Below, in pieces: positions 1-5,786 of a stretch of DNA of 5,786 nt. This DNA is from Clostridia bacterium (GTDB lineage Bacteria > Bacillota > Clostridia > Oscillospirales > CAG-272): positions 1-5,786 of the forward strand of contig JAFYRH010000040.1 of assembly GCA_017559555.1 (NCBI GenBank). Direction: 5' to 3'. Each line of letters starts with the position of its first letter. Position 1 is the stretch's first letter. The translations under genes and the position numbers were made by a program. The notes below the pieces were generated by a model. That model was not told the origin of the DNA. It saw only the letters and a list, made by a program, of their open reading frames with translations, and made no database searches.

Positions 1-305
1 CCGCGCTCCGCAGCATCAACACAAAGGTCGTCGATGTAAACGGTTTTGCGATCCATCAGCGAGGTGTTGCCCTTAACCTCCTCATAGATGCAAAAGGCAT
101 AGCCGAGCACTTTTTCGCCTTCGTCAACCGCCACAAAAATGGGAGTGTTGTTGTCGGCAATGATGGCGCAAAGCTCGTCATCGTTGTATTTTTTGTTGCA
201 CAAACGAAAGATGTCGGGGCGTCCCTCGGCATGGATGCGGTGCACCTGATATAACAGAGCGTTGATGCCTGCAATGTCATGCTCATTGGCTTTTCTAATG
301 TTCAT
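1..305 (-). CDS. GNAT-family N-acetyltransferase, N-terminal part (gene runs off the left edge)
   Basis: The frame gives 101 residues from an ATG at 305 with no stop before the window edge. It opens with MNIRKANEHDIAGINALL, the usual GNAT first strand and helix. A hydrophobic strand at about 55-60 (PIFVAV) and one at 67-73 (LGYAFCI) follow, and then YIDDLCVDAAER at 90-101, the strand that leads into the acetyl-CoA pyrophosphate loop (normally RGxGxG/A). That loop and the rest of the domain lie outside the window, so roughly the last third is missing. The family moves an acetyl group from acetyl-CoA to an amine. The substrate cannot be read from this part; free amines, protein N-termini and drugs are all possible. 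The protein should be cytoplasmic, as no signal peptide is seen. The start is supported by AGAGGTG (312-318) six bases upstream. It lies 215 bases downstream of the phosphotransferase gene, across a palindromic repeat, so it may be transcribed separately. Confidence 0.88.
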   Translation of the reverse strand, partial: MNIRKANEHDIAGINALLYQVHRIHAEGRPDIFRLCNKKYNDDELCAIIADNNTPIFVAVDEGEKVLGYAFCIYEEVKGNTSLMDRKTVYIDDLCVDAAER

Positions 306-337
306 TGTTTTCACCTCTAAAAGCAATGCTTTATTTA

Positions 338-473
338 GCCTCCCCTGTGCAAGGGGAGGTGGCATTTTCGTAAGAAAATGACGGAAGGGTTGTCTCTATT
401 TTTATAAACCACAGGTTAGAATCAACCCTTCAGTCAGTCTGTCGACTGACAGCTCCCCTTGCACAGGGGAGCC
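338..473. repeat. Composite palindromic intergenic element, MITE-like
   Basis: The two ends, 338-360 and 451-473, are inverted copies of each other over 23 bases with two compensating mismatches. Each end is also a hairpin by itself (CTCCCCT, short loop, AGGGGAG). Inside lie a hairpin at 363-380 (CATTTTC/GAAAATG, loop GTAA), a hairpin at 433-450 (GTCAGTC/GACTGAC, loop TGTC), and a further inverted pair, GAAGGGTTG at 384-392 with CAACCCTTC at 423-431. The element could therefore fold as one long arm or as a branched cruciform, in DNA or in RNA. It has no coding capacity. I recall similar GGCTCCCC...GGGGAGC units as frequent intergenic repeats in gut Clostridia; this is from memory, not a search. 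No clear target-site duplication flanks it. It fills most of the gap between the phosphotransferase and acetyltransferase genes and may limit read-through, although neither end has the T-run of an intrinsic terminator. Confidence 0.85.
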
Positions 474-520
474 TTTCTGTTGTTTCACTTTCCGTTGAAA
501 GTAAATTCAATTAACTTTTC

Positions 521-1309
521 TTATCCAAAAACCTCTGCCGCGGCTACGGTGCGGAGAAGCTCCTCGTCGATGCGATCGCGACCGTAGGCGTCAAAAAAGC
601 GGTTGCGGTATGCATCGGTGTGCAGGTTGAAGGAAAGCGTCCACGCGCCCCAAAAGAGATCTACGTGGCGGTCTCCGATTCCACCGTTGCCAACGTCGAT
701 AAAGGATGAGAACTCCCAACCGTTATACATCACGTTTGGCAGGCAGTAGTCACCGTGCAGGAGTGTATCGCTCTTAAGCAAATGTCGGTTCTTTTCCAAA
801 ACCTCCCACGCTTCCTTGGCGGACGTGTAGCCAAAGCTATCGGGAAAATGCGAACTGTCATAGTTGCCCGTGCGGTAGTTTTCCTCTACACGTGCAAGAT
901 ATTCGGATGTGTGATCGCTCACAGGACAACCCACGGTGGAGCACTCGTGCAAAAGGCGCAACCGCTCCGCCAACGTGTCAGAGAGGCGCTTGGGGTCACT
1001 TGTGTAAAACTCGTGTGTTAGATCCTCGCCCTTGACGGCTGCGGTCAAGAACCAATCTTTTCCGCCCTCGCTAAAGTAGTCGAGTACCTCGGTGCCCATT
1101 CCACGCAAGTGGAAAAAGCGTGTCATTTCGGCTTCGCGAGAGAGCGTTCCCACCTCGGCGGATTTGAGATAAATGCCGCCGTCACGCTCGAAAAAGAGTA
1201 CACGCGCCTCAGGCGAACAGCTGCTATCCCAAACGGGGGCTTCCGAAAGGAGCGGCAAAAGGCGTTCGGGAATGTCTTTTGGAATGTTTGTAAGTCTTGT
1301 TTTTTTCAT
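521..1309 (-). CDS. APH(3')-like aminoglycoside phosphotransferase family protein
   Basis: This 262-residue protein has the eukaryotic-kinase-like fold of the aminoglycoside/choline kinases. Enzymes of the APH(3') branch move the ATP gamma-phosphate to an aminoglycoside hydroxyl in the cytoplasm. Visible parts are an N-lobe lysine in GIYLK (K49), a helix glutamate in REAE (E59), the catalytic loop HGDYCLPN at 185-192 (D187, N192), and the metal-binding IDVGNGGIGDRHVD at 204-217 (D205). Spacing and length are close to APH(3')-IIIa as I remember it (264 residues; K44, E60, D190, N195, D208), and the C-terminal AEVFG resembles its DELF end. All core catalytic residues are present, so it looks active. 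Fewer acidic residues fall in the segment before the catalytic loop (about 151-160) than in APH(3')-IIIa, so the substrate may differ. I chose the ATG at 1309 because it aligns with family N-termini; an upstream in-frame ATG at 1432 would overlap the transporter gene and add 41 residues with no likeness to the family. No good Shine-Dalgarno precedes 1309, so translation may be weak or coupled to the gene before it. Confidence 0.85.
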   Translation of the reverse strand: MKKTRLTNIPKDIPERLLPLLSEAPVWDSSCSPEARVLFFERDGGIYLKSAEVGTLSREAEMTRFFHLRGMGTEVLDYFSEGGKDWFLTAAVKGEDLTHEFYTSDPKRLSDTLAERLRLLHECSTVGCPVSDHTSEYLARVEENYRTGNYDSSHFPDSFGYTSAKEAWEVLEKNRHLLKSDTLLHGDYCLPNVMYNGWEFSSFIDVGNGGIGDRHVDLFWGAWTLSFNLHTDAYRNRFFDAYGRDRIDEELLRTVAAAEVFG

Positions 1310-1334
1310 AGTATTTTCAATGTTGGTTTTTGTT

Positions 1335-1359
1335 GGGGATGCCGCAGGTCGGCATCCCC
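1335..1359. other. Perfect 10-bp stem-loop between transporter and phosphotransferase genes
   Basis: GGGGATGCCG (1335-1344) and CGGCATCCCC (1350-1359) pair perfectly around the five-base loop CAGGT. In the direction of the genes the stem is followed by AACAAAAACC, not a T-run, so it is not a standard intrinsic terminator for the transporter gene. A short T-run (1363-1367) lies on the other side and would suit plus-strand transcription, but no plus-strand gene ends here. The palindrome is bracketed by direct copies of GTTTTTGT at 1326-1333 and 1362-1369. As an RNA hairpin it could slow decay of the upstream message or reduce expression of the phosphotransferase. Confidence 0.6.
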
Positions 1360-1370
1360 TCGTTTTTGTG

Positions 1371-4001
1371 TTATTCTTTTGCCTTAATAATGTTAATAGG
1401 CTTGATGTTGTGAATTGCCCAAACGGGTGCAAGTGCCGAAACCATTGTTAAGCAAACAACGATAACAAGATCAACGACCGCCAGTTCGGGGTAGAAATCA
1501 ATTATGTTAAAGAGGCGGATTTCAAGCTCCATATGCGTTTGCATGGAGTTGAGCAAAATAGCGTTTGCCGCAGTTGTTGCGCCCCAAATACCAAAGCCCG
1601 AAAGAGCGACGATAAAGGCTCCCACAACCATAGGTTGTGCCAAAAAGATGCTTGCAATTTGACTTGTTTTGCCACCAAGCGATTTGATAATACCAACCTG
1701 GTATTTGTGCCTTTGAATAACGTTAGAGCCAAACGCGCAAAGGTAAATGACACAGATGGCAAGCAAGAAAGCCTCAAACAAACGGAACAAATCCGCAAAA
1801 GTGATGATGAGACGATAGAGTTTGGTTGCCATTCCGCTTTCAACGTTTTTGACAACAAAGTTGCGTTCATCTGCTATATTGTTGAGAACATTTGCAGAGC
1901 GCACGTCGTCAAAATAAAGCGCATAAGGCGACGTCATCAAAGGTCTTGCCTCCAAAAAGTCTTGTGTGCTGAGAAATACCCCTGAGTTGTTGCTTTCTGT
2001 CAAACGGGATACCGTATAGGTACGCTTACCGAGTACGACCTTATCGCGAGAATAAAACGTGATTGTAATTTCGGTAGGCACAAAATCGTTGAAATTATCC
2101 TTTGTGTACTTTGTACCGGCAATGCTGTTAAAGAAAGAAATAGGCAAAACGACCTCGCCGGGAGCAATGTCCATCTCCAAACTCAGACCGTCACAGATAC
2201 GCGGTGAGCTAAAGGGCAGATATTCTCCGTTGCCAATATCAAAGCCCAAGCTTGCAGGAATGCCAAGCTCCATAAAATCTGCCGAAGAGCTCATATCTGC
2301 TATGTAATCGTTGGAAAACGTATAGCTAATGCCCAAAACAAGCTGTACATATTCTGCAAACTGCAAAAACTCTTCCGATTTTTTCAATTCATCTAAGCCG
2401 TCGTTATCGCCCTTTGCTCTCAGGTCATCCATTCTTGCCTTTAGGTCGTCGTACTTTTGATGGTAGCCCGTTTCGATGATGGCATCGATAACACCGTACT
2501 TTTTATTTGTGGGGGAATAGTAAACGCCAATGATAGATTCGTAATCATTATACCGCGCGGGATTGCCGTAGAGAATAGAATCTGCTACGTAGTCGGTGAT
2601 GATAATACCGTTGTTGGGACGATCCAAGCTTCCCGCCAGTACACGGCTTTCAATATCCTCTCCAAAGAGGTGCTTGAGCAGCTCTATGTCACTTTGCAAA
2701 ACACCGTAGGTTTCGCCAATATAAAACTTTTCGACGTTGCTGACAGCATCAAAGCTTCGCTTCATACCTATGGTATCGGTCACCTCCGGGATGATCAGCA
2801 ATGCGTGGTCGTACAAAATGTGCATACGGTCGCCATAGGCGGTATCGCGAAAGGCTTCCAAATCCTCTTGGCTGATGTGAATCAAGGAGTCAACACTCAG
2901 CATTTTTGTACCGGCACTGATAGTGGCTTTTTGGTAAGCCATAACAGGCTCCTCGTTTGCAATCATAGAGTGGGAAAGTGAACTGTTAACCCCGTAATTT
3001 AAAAAGGATTGGAAAACGGCAAAGCAAGAAACGATAAGCGTTGCGGTGATTGCCGCTACCAAAAAGCGCGAATACTTTCCTCTCATCATCGTACGTGTCA
3101 AAAATAGCGTCTTTTTGAGAGAAAGTCCCGAATTTCGGCGCGCGTAGGGGCGACCGCGGAACTTCAAATCGCCAACCTTTTGGAACCCGTCATCGTTTTG
3201 CACAACCTTTTTGACCTTTCCTTGGCGAATACCTTCTACCATATCGTCGATTTGCTCGGTGGAAAGCGTTCTGTTGTAAGGCAGGGTCAGGGTTCCCTCT
3301 TCATCAATTTCAAACTTATTGAAATATCCGTCGCGGCGAACGTCATCGCGAATGATTTGACCGTCGCGCAGTTCCAGGATGCGGTCGGCATAGTTCTCGG
3401 CATCGGGAACGTTATGCGAAACAATGATAACCAATTTGGTTTGGGAGAACTCCTTAAGCAAATTCAAAATTTGACGGGAGTTGTCGGCATCGAGGTTGCC
3501 CGTGGGTTCGTCGCACAAAATGACCTCGGGATTTTTAACAATAGCACGTGCCATAGCAACGCGCTGTTTTTGTCCACCCGAAAGCTCACGCGGATAACGG
3601 GATGCATATTGCTCCAAACCCACCTTTTGAAGTGCGTTGGTAATCAAATCTCCGTGCTCGGCACTTTCCAAATCCAACACAAGCGCAATGTTTTCTTCAA
3701 CCGTCAACTCTTCTAAGAGATGGAAATCTTGGAAAACGAAGCCGATGTGGCGGCAACGGTAATCATAAAAATCGTATTTTGTAAACTTGGAAAGTCGTTC
3801 GTCCTCGAAGTAAATTTCTCCACCTTCAAACTCGTCAAGTCCACCCAAAAGATTGAGTAGCGTGGATTTGCCGCTACCGCTCTTGCCCAACACGAACACC
3901 ATGCCGTTATCGGGCAAAGTAAAGGAAACACGGTCAAGTGCTGTGCAGCTTGAGCGATTTTTTGTCTTGTAGATTTTTGTCAAGTCTTGTACCTTGATCA
4001 T
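1371..4001 (-). CDS. MacB-type ABC transporter, fused ATPase and FtsX-like permease
   Basis: This 876-residue protein carries a complete ATPase at about 1-225: Walker [10 protein letters not shown] (39-47, K45), Q-loop Q91, signature LSGGQ (140-144), Walker B ILCDEP (161-166, E165), D-loop NLD (169-171) and switch H196. A linker of about 85 charged residues leads to membrane segment 1 (about 313-334). A large extracytoplasmic domain of about 400 residues follows, then segments 2 (about 736-758), 3 (about 783-810) and 4 (about 840-862). [12 protein letters not shown] (766-777) and the basic tail ending [11 protein letters not shown] are typical of FtsX permeases. Four segments with a big loop after the first is the MacB plan. 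Such proteins work as dimers that couple cytoplasmic ATP use to movement of the outer domain, pushing peptides, drugs or lipoproteins outward. E. coli MacB is about 650 residues, so this outer domain is long; 516-548 is a charged, probably helical insert. The ATG at 4001 starts just before the ATPase strand [10 protein letters not shown]; a longer frame upstream overlaps the hydrolase gene. The cargo is unknown. Confidence 0.93.
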   Translation of the reverse strand: MIKVQDLTKIYKTKNRSSCTALDRVSFTLPDNGMVFVLGKSGSGKSTLLNLLGGLDEFEGGEIYFEDERLSKFTKYDFYDYRCRHIGFVFQDFHLLEELTVEENIALVLDLESAEHGDLITNALQKVGLEQYASRYPRELSGGQKQRVAMARAIVKNPEVILCDEPTGNLDADNSRQILNLLKEFSQTKLVIIVSHNVPDAENYADRILELRDGQIIRDDVRRDGYFNKFEIDEEGTLTLPYNRTLSTEQIDDMVEGIRQGKVKKVVQNDDGFQKVGDLKFRGRPYARRNSGLSLKKTLFLTRTMMRGKYSRFLVAAITATLIVSCFAVFQSFLNYGVNSSLSHSMIANEEPVMAYQKATISAGTKMLSVDSLIHISQEDLEAFRDTAYGDRMHILYDHALLIIPEVTDTIGMKRSFDAVSNVEKFYIGETYGVLQSDIELLKHLFGEDIESRVLAGSLDRPNNGIIITDYVADSILYGNPARYNDYESIIGVYYSPTNKKYGVIDAIIETGYHQKYDDLKARMDDLRAKGDNDGLDELKKSEEFLQFAEYVQLVLGISYTFSNDYIADMSSSADFMELGIPASLGFDIGNGEYLPFSSPRICDGLSLEMDIAPGEVVLPISFFNSIAGTKYTKDNFNDFVPTEITITFYSRDKVVLGKRTYTVSRLTESNNSGVFLSTQDFLEARPLMTSPYALYFDDVRSANVLNNIADERNFVVKNVESGMATKLYRLIITFADLFRLFEAFLLAICVIYLCAFGSNVIQRHKYQVGIIKSLGGKTSQIASIFLAQPMVVGAFIVALSGFGIWGATTAANAILLNSMQTHMELEIRLFNIIDFYPELAVVDLVIVVCLTMVSALAPVWAIHNIKPINIIKAKE

Positions 4002-4012
4002 CGGTATTTTTT

Positions 4013-4023
4013 TCCTACCTTTC
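4013..4023 (-). promoter_or_regulatory. Ribosome binding site of the transporter gene, long spacer
   Basis: On the minus strand GAAAGGTAGGA precedes the ATG at 4001. The nearest AGGA ends 11 bases before the start codon and the AGGTAGG block 12 bases before it, longer than the usual 5-9. No closer purine-rich site exists, and the A-rich spacer is unlikely to hide another start. The site supports 4001 as the start, perhaps with moderate translation. Confidence 0.5.
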
Positions 4024-4050
4024 TTTTGAACGGTCGTAAGAATAAAAATG

Positions 4051-5571
4051 TCATTGAACAGTTTTGGCGCGGCGGGGGATGAGTTCGCAATTGTCGCTTG
4101 CGGGAATAATGGAAATACAATCGGCTTTTTGTTGGACGTCAGCACCAACGATTTCCAATGTATATGGGGTTCCTTTGTAGTTATATTGAATGGTGTTGTT
4201 CACCACATTCAAACAGTTTGCGCGTGCCGCCCAAAAGCGAAGCTCGGGGGAGGTGATGTGAATGCGATCGGAGAGGAATACCACTTCCCCACCGTTCCAT
4301 TTGACCGCCAAGGAATCCGCTCCTCGACGCTCCACCGCAAACGCGGATGCATCGGCATCGATTTGAATACCGCTCTTGTAGTTTTCACCGTCGTTCCAAA
4401 AGAGTGCATCCACAAGCGGCAAGTTTTCATACACCGCATCAAATGTGGTGCATTTTTCGGTTAAATAGTGTTCGGGAACGCGGTCATCAAAGAGATGCCA
4501 CGAACGAATGAAAATGCTGTTTTGAAAACGGAACAGATTTGCCGAGTAGCTTTGACAGTCGTACCAAACCGATTGCGCGTCACTGCCCGTGTCCCAGTTG
4601 TCAAGCGCGACCACCGATGTGGCAGGCGTGACCTCATAGGTCTTTTTGAACCACGCACCGGCATCGCACATCTTCATAACCGAAACGTCCTTTTGTGCTT
4701 TCAGCTTTTCGAGCTGCATGCGGAGCTGTGGCAAAAAGTCGGTGTAACCAAAGCTGTTCTCCTGACCGATTTGTGTCCATGAGAAGCCAAGGTCTTCGTT
4801 CTCGTAATATGTCCGAAAGAACCAATCCACATTTTCGGGGTCAGCGCCAACAGATCCGACGGGCTCCATGGTGAAGCAACCGCAATGCAGGCGCGCATCC
4901 CACGCGTGGGTGAGGTACTTTTTGTTATCGTAGTTGTGAATGGGGCAAGGACCGAGCAGACGGAAAACGGGAACGTTCACCTGCTCTCCCTCGCTTTGTG
5001 CAGGGGTAAAGATATTCTTTTTTGAGGGATAATAAGCTTGGTTGAAATATCCGCCGTGGAGCGTGTAGGCATCGGTGTTGGTTTGGTCGCGACAGATAGC
5101 AATGGCATCTACGTTGTAATGCTCTGCCAAATAGTTGACCGTGTGGGTATCCATCAGCCAGCTTGCAACCGTGCGCGGATAATAACCGAACACCTCGCGG
5201 AATTTGCGCATTGCTTCATCAATGAGCATTTCGCGCTCTTGCGGCGTATACGCCATCGAAAAACCGGGAACGATGTGCCAATCCCAACGCCAACCACGCT
5301 CGCTCTTGTAAGGAAGACCGCAAGCGGACGTGAGCGGCTCGACGATCTCATACCAAATGCCAAGCTCGGTGTGCTCGGTTCCCTTCTCGCAAAAAAGCCG
5401 GGCATAGCGAGAATCGCAAAGGACGTCATATTGCAAAAGGAAGGTATTTTCAAAGCCAAACTCGTTGACCATTTCAAGTTCGCGGCGCGTAGCATCAAAG
5501 AGAATGTTTTCGCTATTCTCCATGCGCTCGTCAATCTGCCGCGCAAAATTCATAATGCTTGCAATTTTCAT
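4051..5571 (-). CDS. Predicted polysaccharide deacetylase / glycoside hydrolase-like protein, cytoplasmic
   Basis: This 506-residue protein starts MKIASIMNFARQIDER, with no signal peptide or membrane segment, so it should act in the cytoplasm. The N-terminal part (about 1-310) reads like a deacetylase/GH57-type barrel. An acidic strand end QYDVL (47-51) is followed by a Trp-rich stretch ending in H99 and PGFSMAYTPQERE (102-114). Next come GYYPRTVASWLMDTH (129-143), a helix plus strand HYNVDAIAICRDQ (151-163), and GGYFNQAYYPSKKN (173-186). Candidate polar active-site residues are D49, H99, D141, H143, D162 and E236; I cannot assign the catalytic pair. From about 340 on, the chain is rich in alternating beta strands and aromatics, suggesting a C-terminal beta-sandwich as in many carbohydrate enzymes. 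I recall similar proteins in gut bacteria, mostly annotated as hypothetical. The reaction and sugar are not known, so the family call is tentative while the gene itself is certain. It ends 49 bases before the transporter gene with no terminator between, so the two probably share a transcript. Confidence 0.65.
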   Translation of the reverse strand: MKIASIMNFARQIDERMENSENILFDATRRELEMVNEFGFENTFLLQYDVLCDSRYARLFCEKGTEHTELGIWYEIVEPLTSACGLPYKSERGWRWDWHIVPGFSMAYTPQEREMLIDEAMRKFREVFGYYPRTVASWLMDTHTVNYLAEHYNVDAIAICRDQTNTDAYTLHGGYFNQAYYPSKKNIFTPAQSEGEQVNVPVFRLLGPCPIHNYDNKKYLTHAWDARLHCGCFTMEPVGSVGADPENVDWFFRTYYENEDLGFSWTQIGQENSFGYTDFLPQLRMQLEKLKAQKDVSVMKMCDAGAWFKKTYEVTPATSVVALDNWDTGSDAQSVWYDCQSYSANLFRFQNSIFIRSWHLFDDRVPEHYLTEKCTTFDAVYENLPLVDALFWNDGENYKSGIQIDADASAFAVERRGADSLAVKWNGGEVVFLSDRIHITSPELRFWAARANCLNVVNNTIQYNYKGTPYTLEIVGADVQQKADCISIIPASDNCELIPRRAKTVQ

Positions 5572-5578
5572 AGGGCGT

Positions 5579-5584
5579 CTCCTT
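5579..5584 (-). promoter_or_regulatory. Strong Shine-Dalgarno fixing the hydrolase start
   Basis: AAGGAG lies seven bases before the ATG at 5571 on the minus strand, which is ideal spacing. It excludes the 56-residue upstream extension of the same open frame (to 5739), whose translation would run through the repeat-derived leader and shows no protein-like pattern. Confidence 0.85.
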
Positions 5585-5619
5585 GTTTTTTTGAGAATGA
5601 CGCGGGGGACATTTATTTC

Positions 5620-5639
5620 GGGTGAAGTGTGAATCGCCC
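5620..5639. repeat. Degenerate hairpin in the hydrolase leader
   Basis: GGGTGA (5620-5625) pairs with TCGCCC (5634-5639) around eight bases, with one G-T pair. The sequence GTGAATCGCCCCTGCGATGT from 5629 resembles a decayed copy of the 'GAATCGCCCCTACGA' intergenic repeats I associate with gut Clostridia. It lies between the possible promoter and the start codon, so it would be in the 5' leader RNA. Confidence 0.4.
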
Positions 5640-5660
5640 CTGCGATGTAAAACAACTTTT

Positions 5661-5786
5661 GTAGGGACCGGCGTCCTCGACGGTCCTGAAATAAAAGAGG
5701 TTTAATTTCAACACGGCTACACGCTTTTTGAAATATCATATCATCATTTTTACAAACGATAATTTTTCGTTTTAGGACCGTCGAGG
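5661..5786. repeat. Inverted repeat pair CCTCGACGGTCCT / AGGACCGTCGAGG
   Basis: The 13 bases at 5675-5687 recur exactly, inverted, at 5774-5786, the last base of the window, so the right arm may continue outside. The left copy sits in GTAGGGACCGGCGTCCTCGA, whose GGACCG (5665-5670) also pairs with CGGTCC (5681-5686) to form a local hairpin with a ten-base loop. The 86 bases between the arms are AT-rich and hold no gene. This looks like a small palindromic intergenic element or two facing copies of one repeat unit. Confidence 0.65.
5735..5743 (-). promoter_or_regulatory. Possible extended -10 promoter for the hydrolase-transporter genes
   Basis: The minus strand reads TGATATGAT, matching the extended -10 pattern TGnTATAAT with one change. 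The best -35 at 16-base spacing is TTATCG (5757-5762), a poor match. Transcription would begin near 5728, giving a leader of about 155 bases that includes the two hairpins nearer the gene. The stretch is AT-rich, so chance is a real alternative. Confidence 0.3.

Noticed and set aside
320..332. Short palindrome AAAGCAATGCTTT just upstream of the acetyltransferase ribosome binding site
   Set aside because: Six-base arms around one base are too short to form a stable RNA hairpin, and no second copy suggests an operator; chance is enough to explain it.
487..502. Hairpin ACTTTC-CGTT-GAAAGT downstream of the phosphotransferase gene
   Set aside because: The stem is only six AT-rich pairs and has no following T-run on the minus strand, so it does not support a terminator call.
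1335..1359. Intrinsic terminator after the transporter gene
   Set aside because: The stem is strong, but in the direction of transcription it is followed by an A-rich stretch, not a T-run. It is listed only as a stem-loop.
1310..1432. 41-residue N-terminal extension of the phosphotransferase
   Set aside because: It would overlap the transporter gene's 3' end and run through the intergenic hairpin. The sequence does not look like family N-termini, and the ATG at 1309 gives the usual length.
4002..4148. 49-residue N-terminal extension of the transporter
   Set aside because: It overlaps the 3' end of the hydrolase gene, and ABC ATPases of this type begin directly with the [14 protein letters not shown] strand encoded from 4001.
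5038..5625. Open plus-strand frame of 195 codons opposite the hydrolase gene
   Set aside because: It is antisense to a frame with clear protein-like composition and motifs, shows no recognisable domain, and ends in the repeat-rich leader. Similar plus-strand frames at 3180-3716 and 2457-2981 are opposite the transporter gene and are rejected for the same reason.

Overview
The window carries four protein genes, all on the minus strand and head to tail. In transcription order they are a predicted cytoplasmic carbohydrate-active hydrolase (5571 to 4051), a large MacB-type ABC transporter with ATPase and permease fused in one chain (4001 to 1371), an APH(3')-like phosphotransferase (1309 to 521), and the N-terminal part of a GNAT acetyltransferase (305 to the left edge). 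There are no RNA genes, CRISPR arrays or transposase genes. No gene-free stretch exceeds about 220 bases.

The likely source is an uncultured, gut-type member of the Clostridia (Oscillospirales or a neighbour). This is inference. It rests on Gram-positive style Shine-Dalgarno sites, the fused ATPase/FtsX transporter, and two kinds of intergenic palindrome I associate with that group: a 'GGCTCCCC..GGGGAGC' element at 338-473 and a 'GTAGGGAC..GTCC' element near 5661-5786. No marker gene settles the taxonomy.

Region 5572-5786 is a leader holding repeat-derived hairpins, a possible extended -10 promoter and a strong ribosome binding site. The hydrolase and transporter are 49 bases apart with no terminator between them, so they are probably co-transcribed. 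The transporter and phosphotransferase are separated by 61 bases that contain a perfect 10-bp stem flanked by an 8-bp direct repeat. The phosphotransferase and acetyltransferase are separated by 215 bases, most of it filled by a 136-bp composite palindromic element.

A MacB-type exporter, an aminoglycoside-kinase-fold enzyme and an acetyltransferase in a row could suggest a small drug-resistance or self-protection locus. Each family also has unrelated roles, no biosynthetic gene is visible, and the repeats may mark breaks in transcription. I see no clear evidence for an undescribed system. The points most worth checking are the substrate of the phosphotransferase, the link between the hydrolase and the exporter, and the palindromic repeats.
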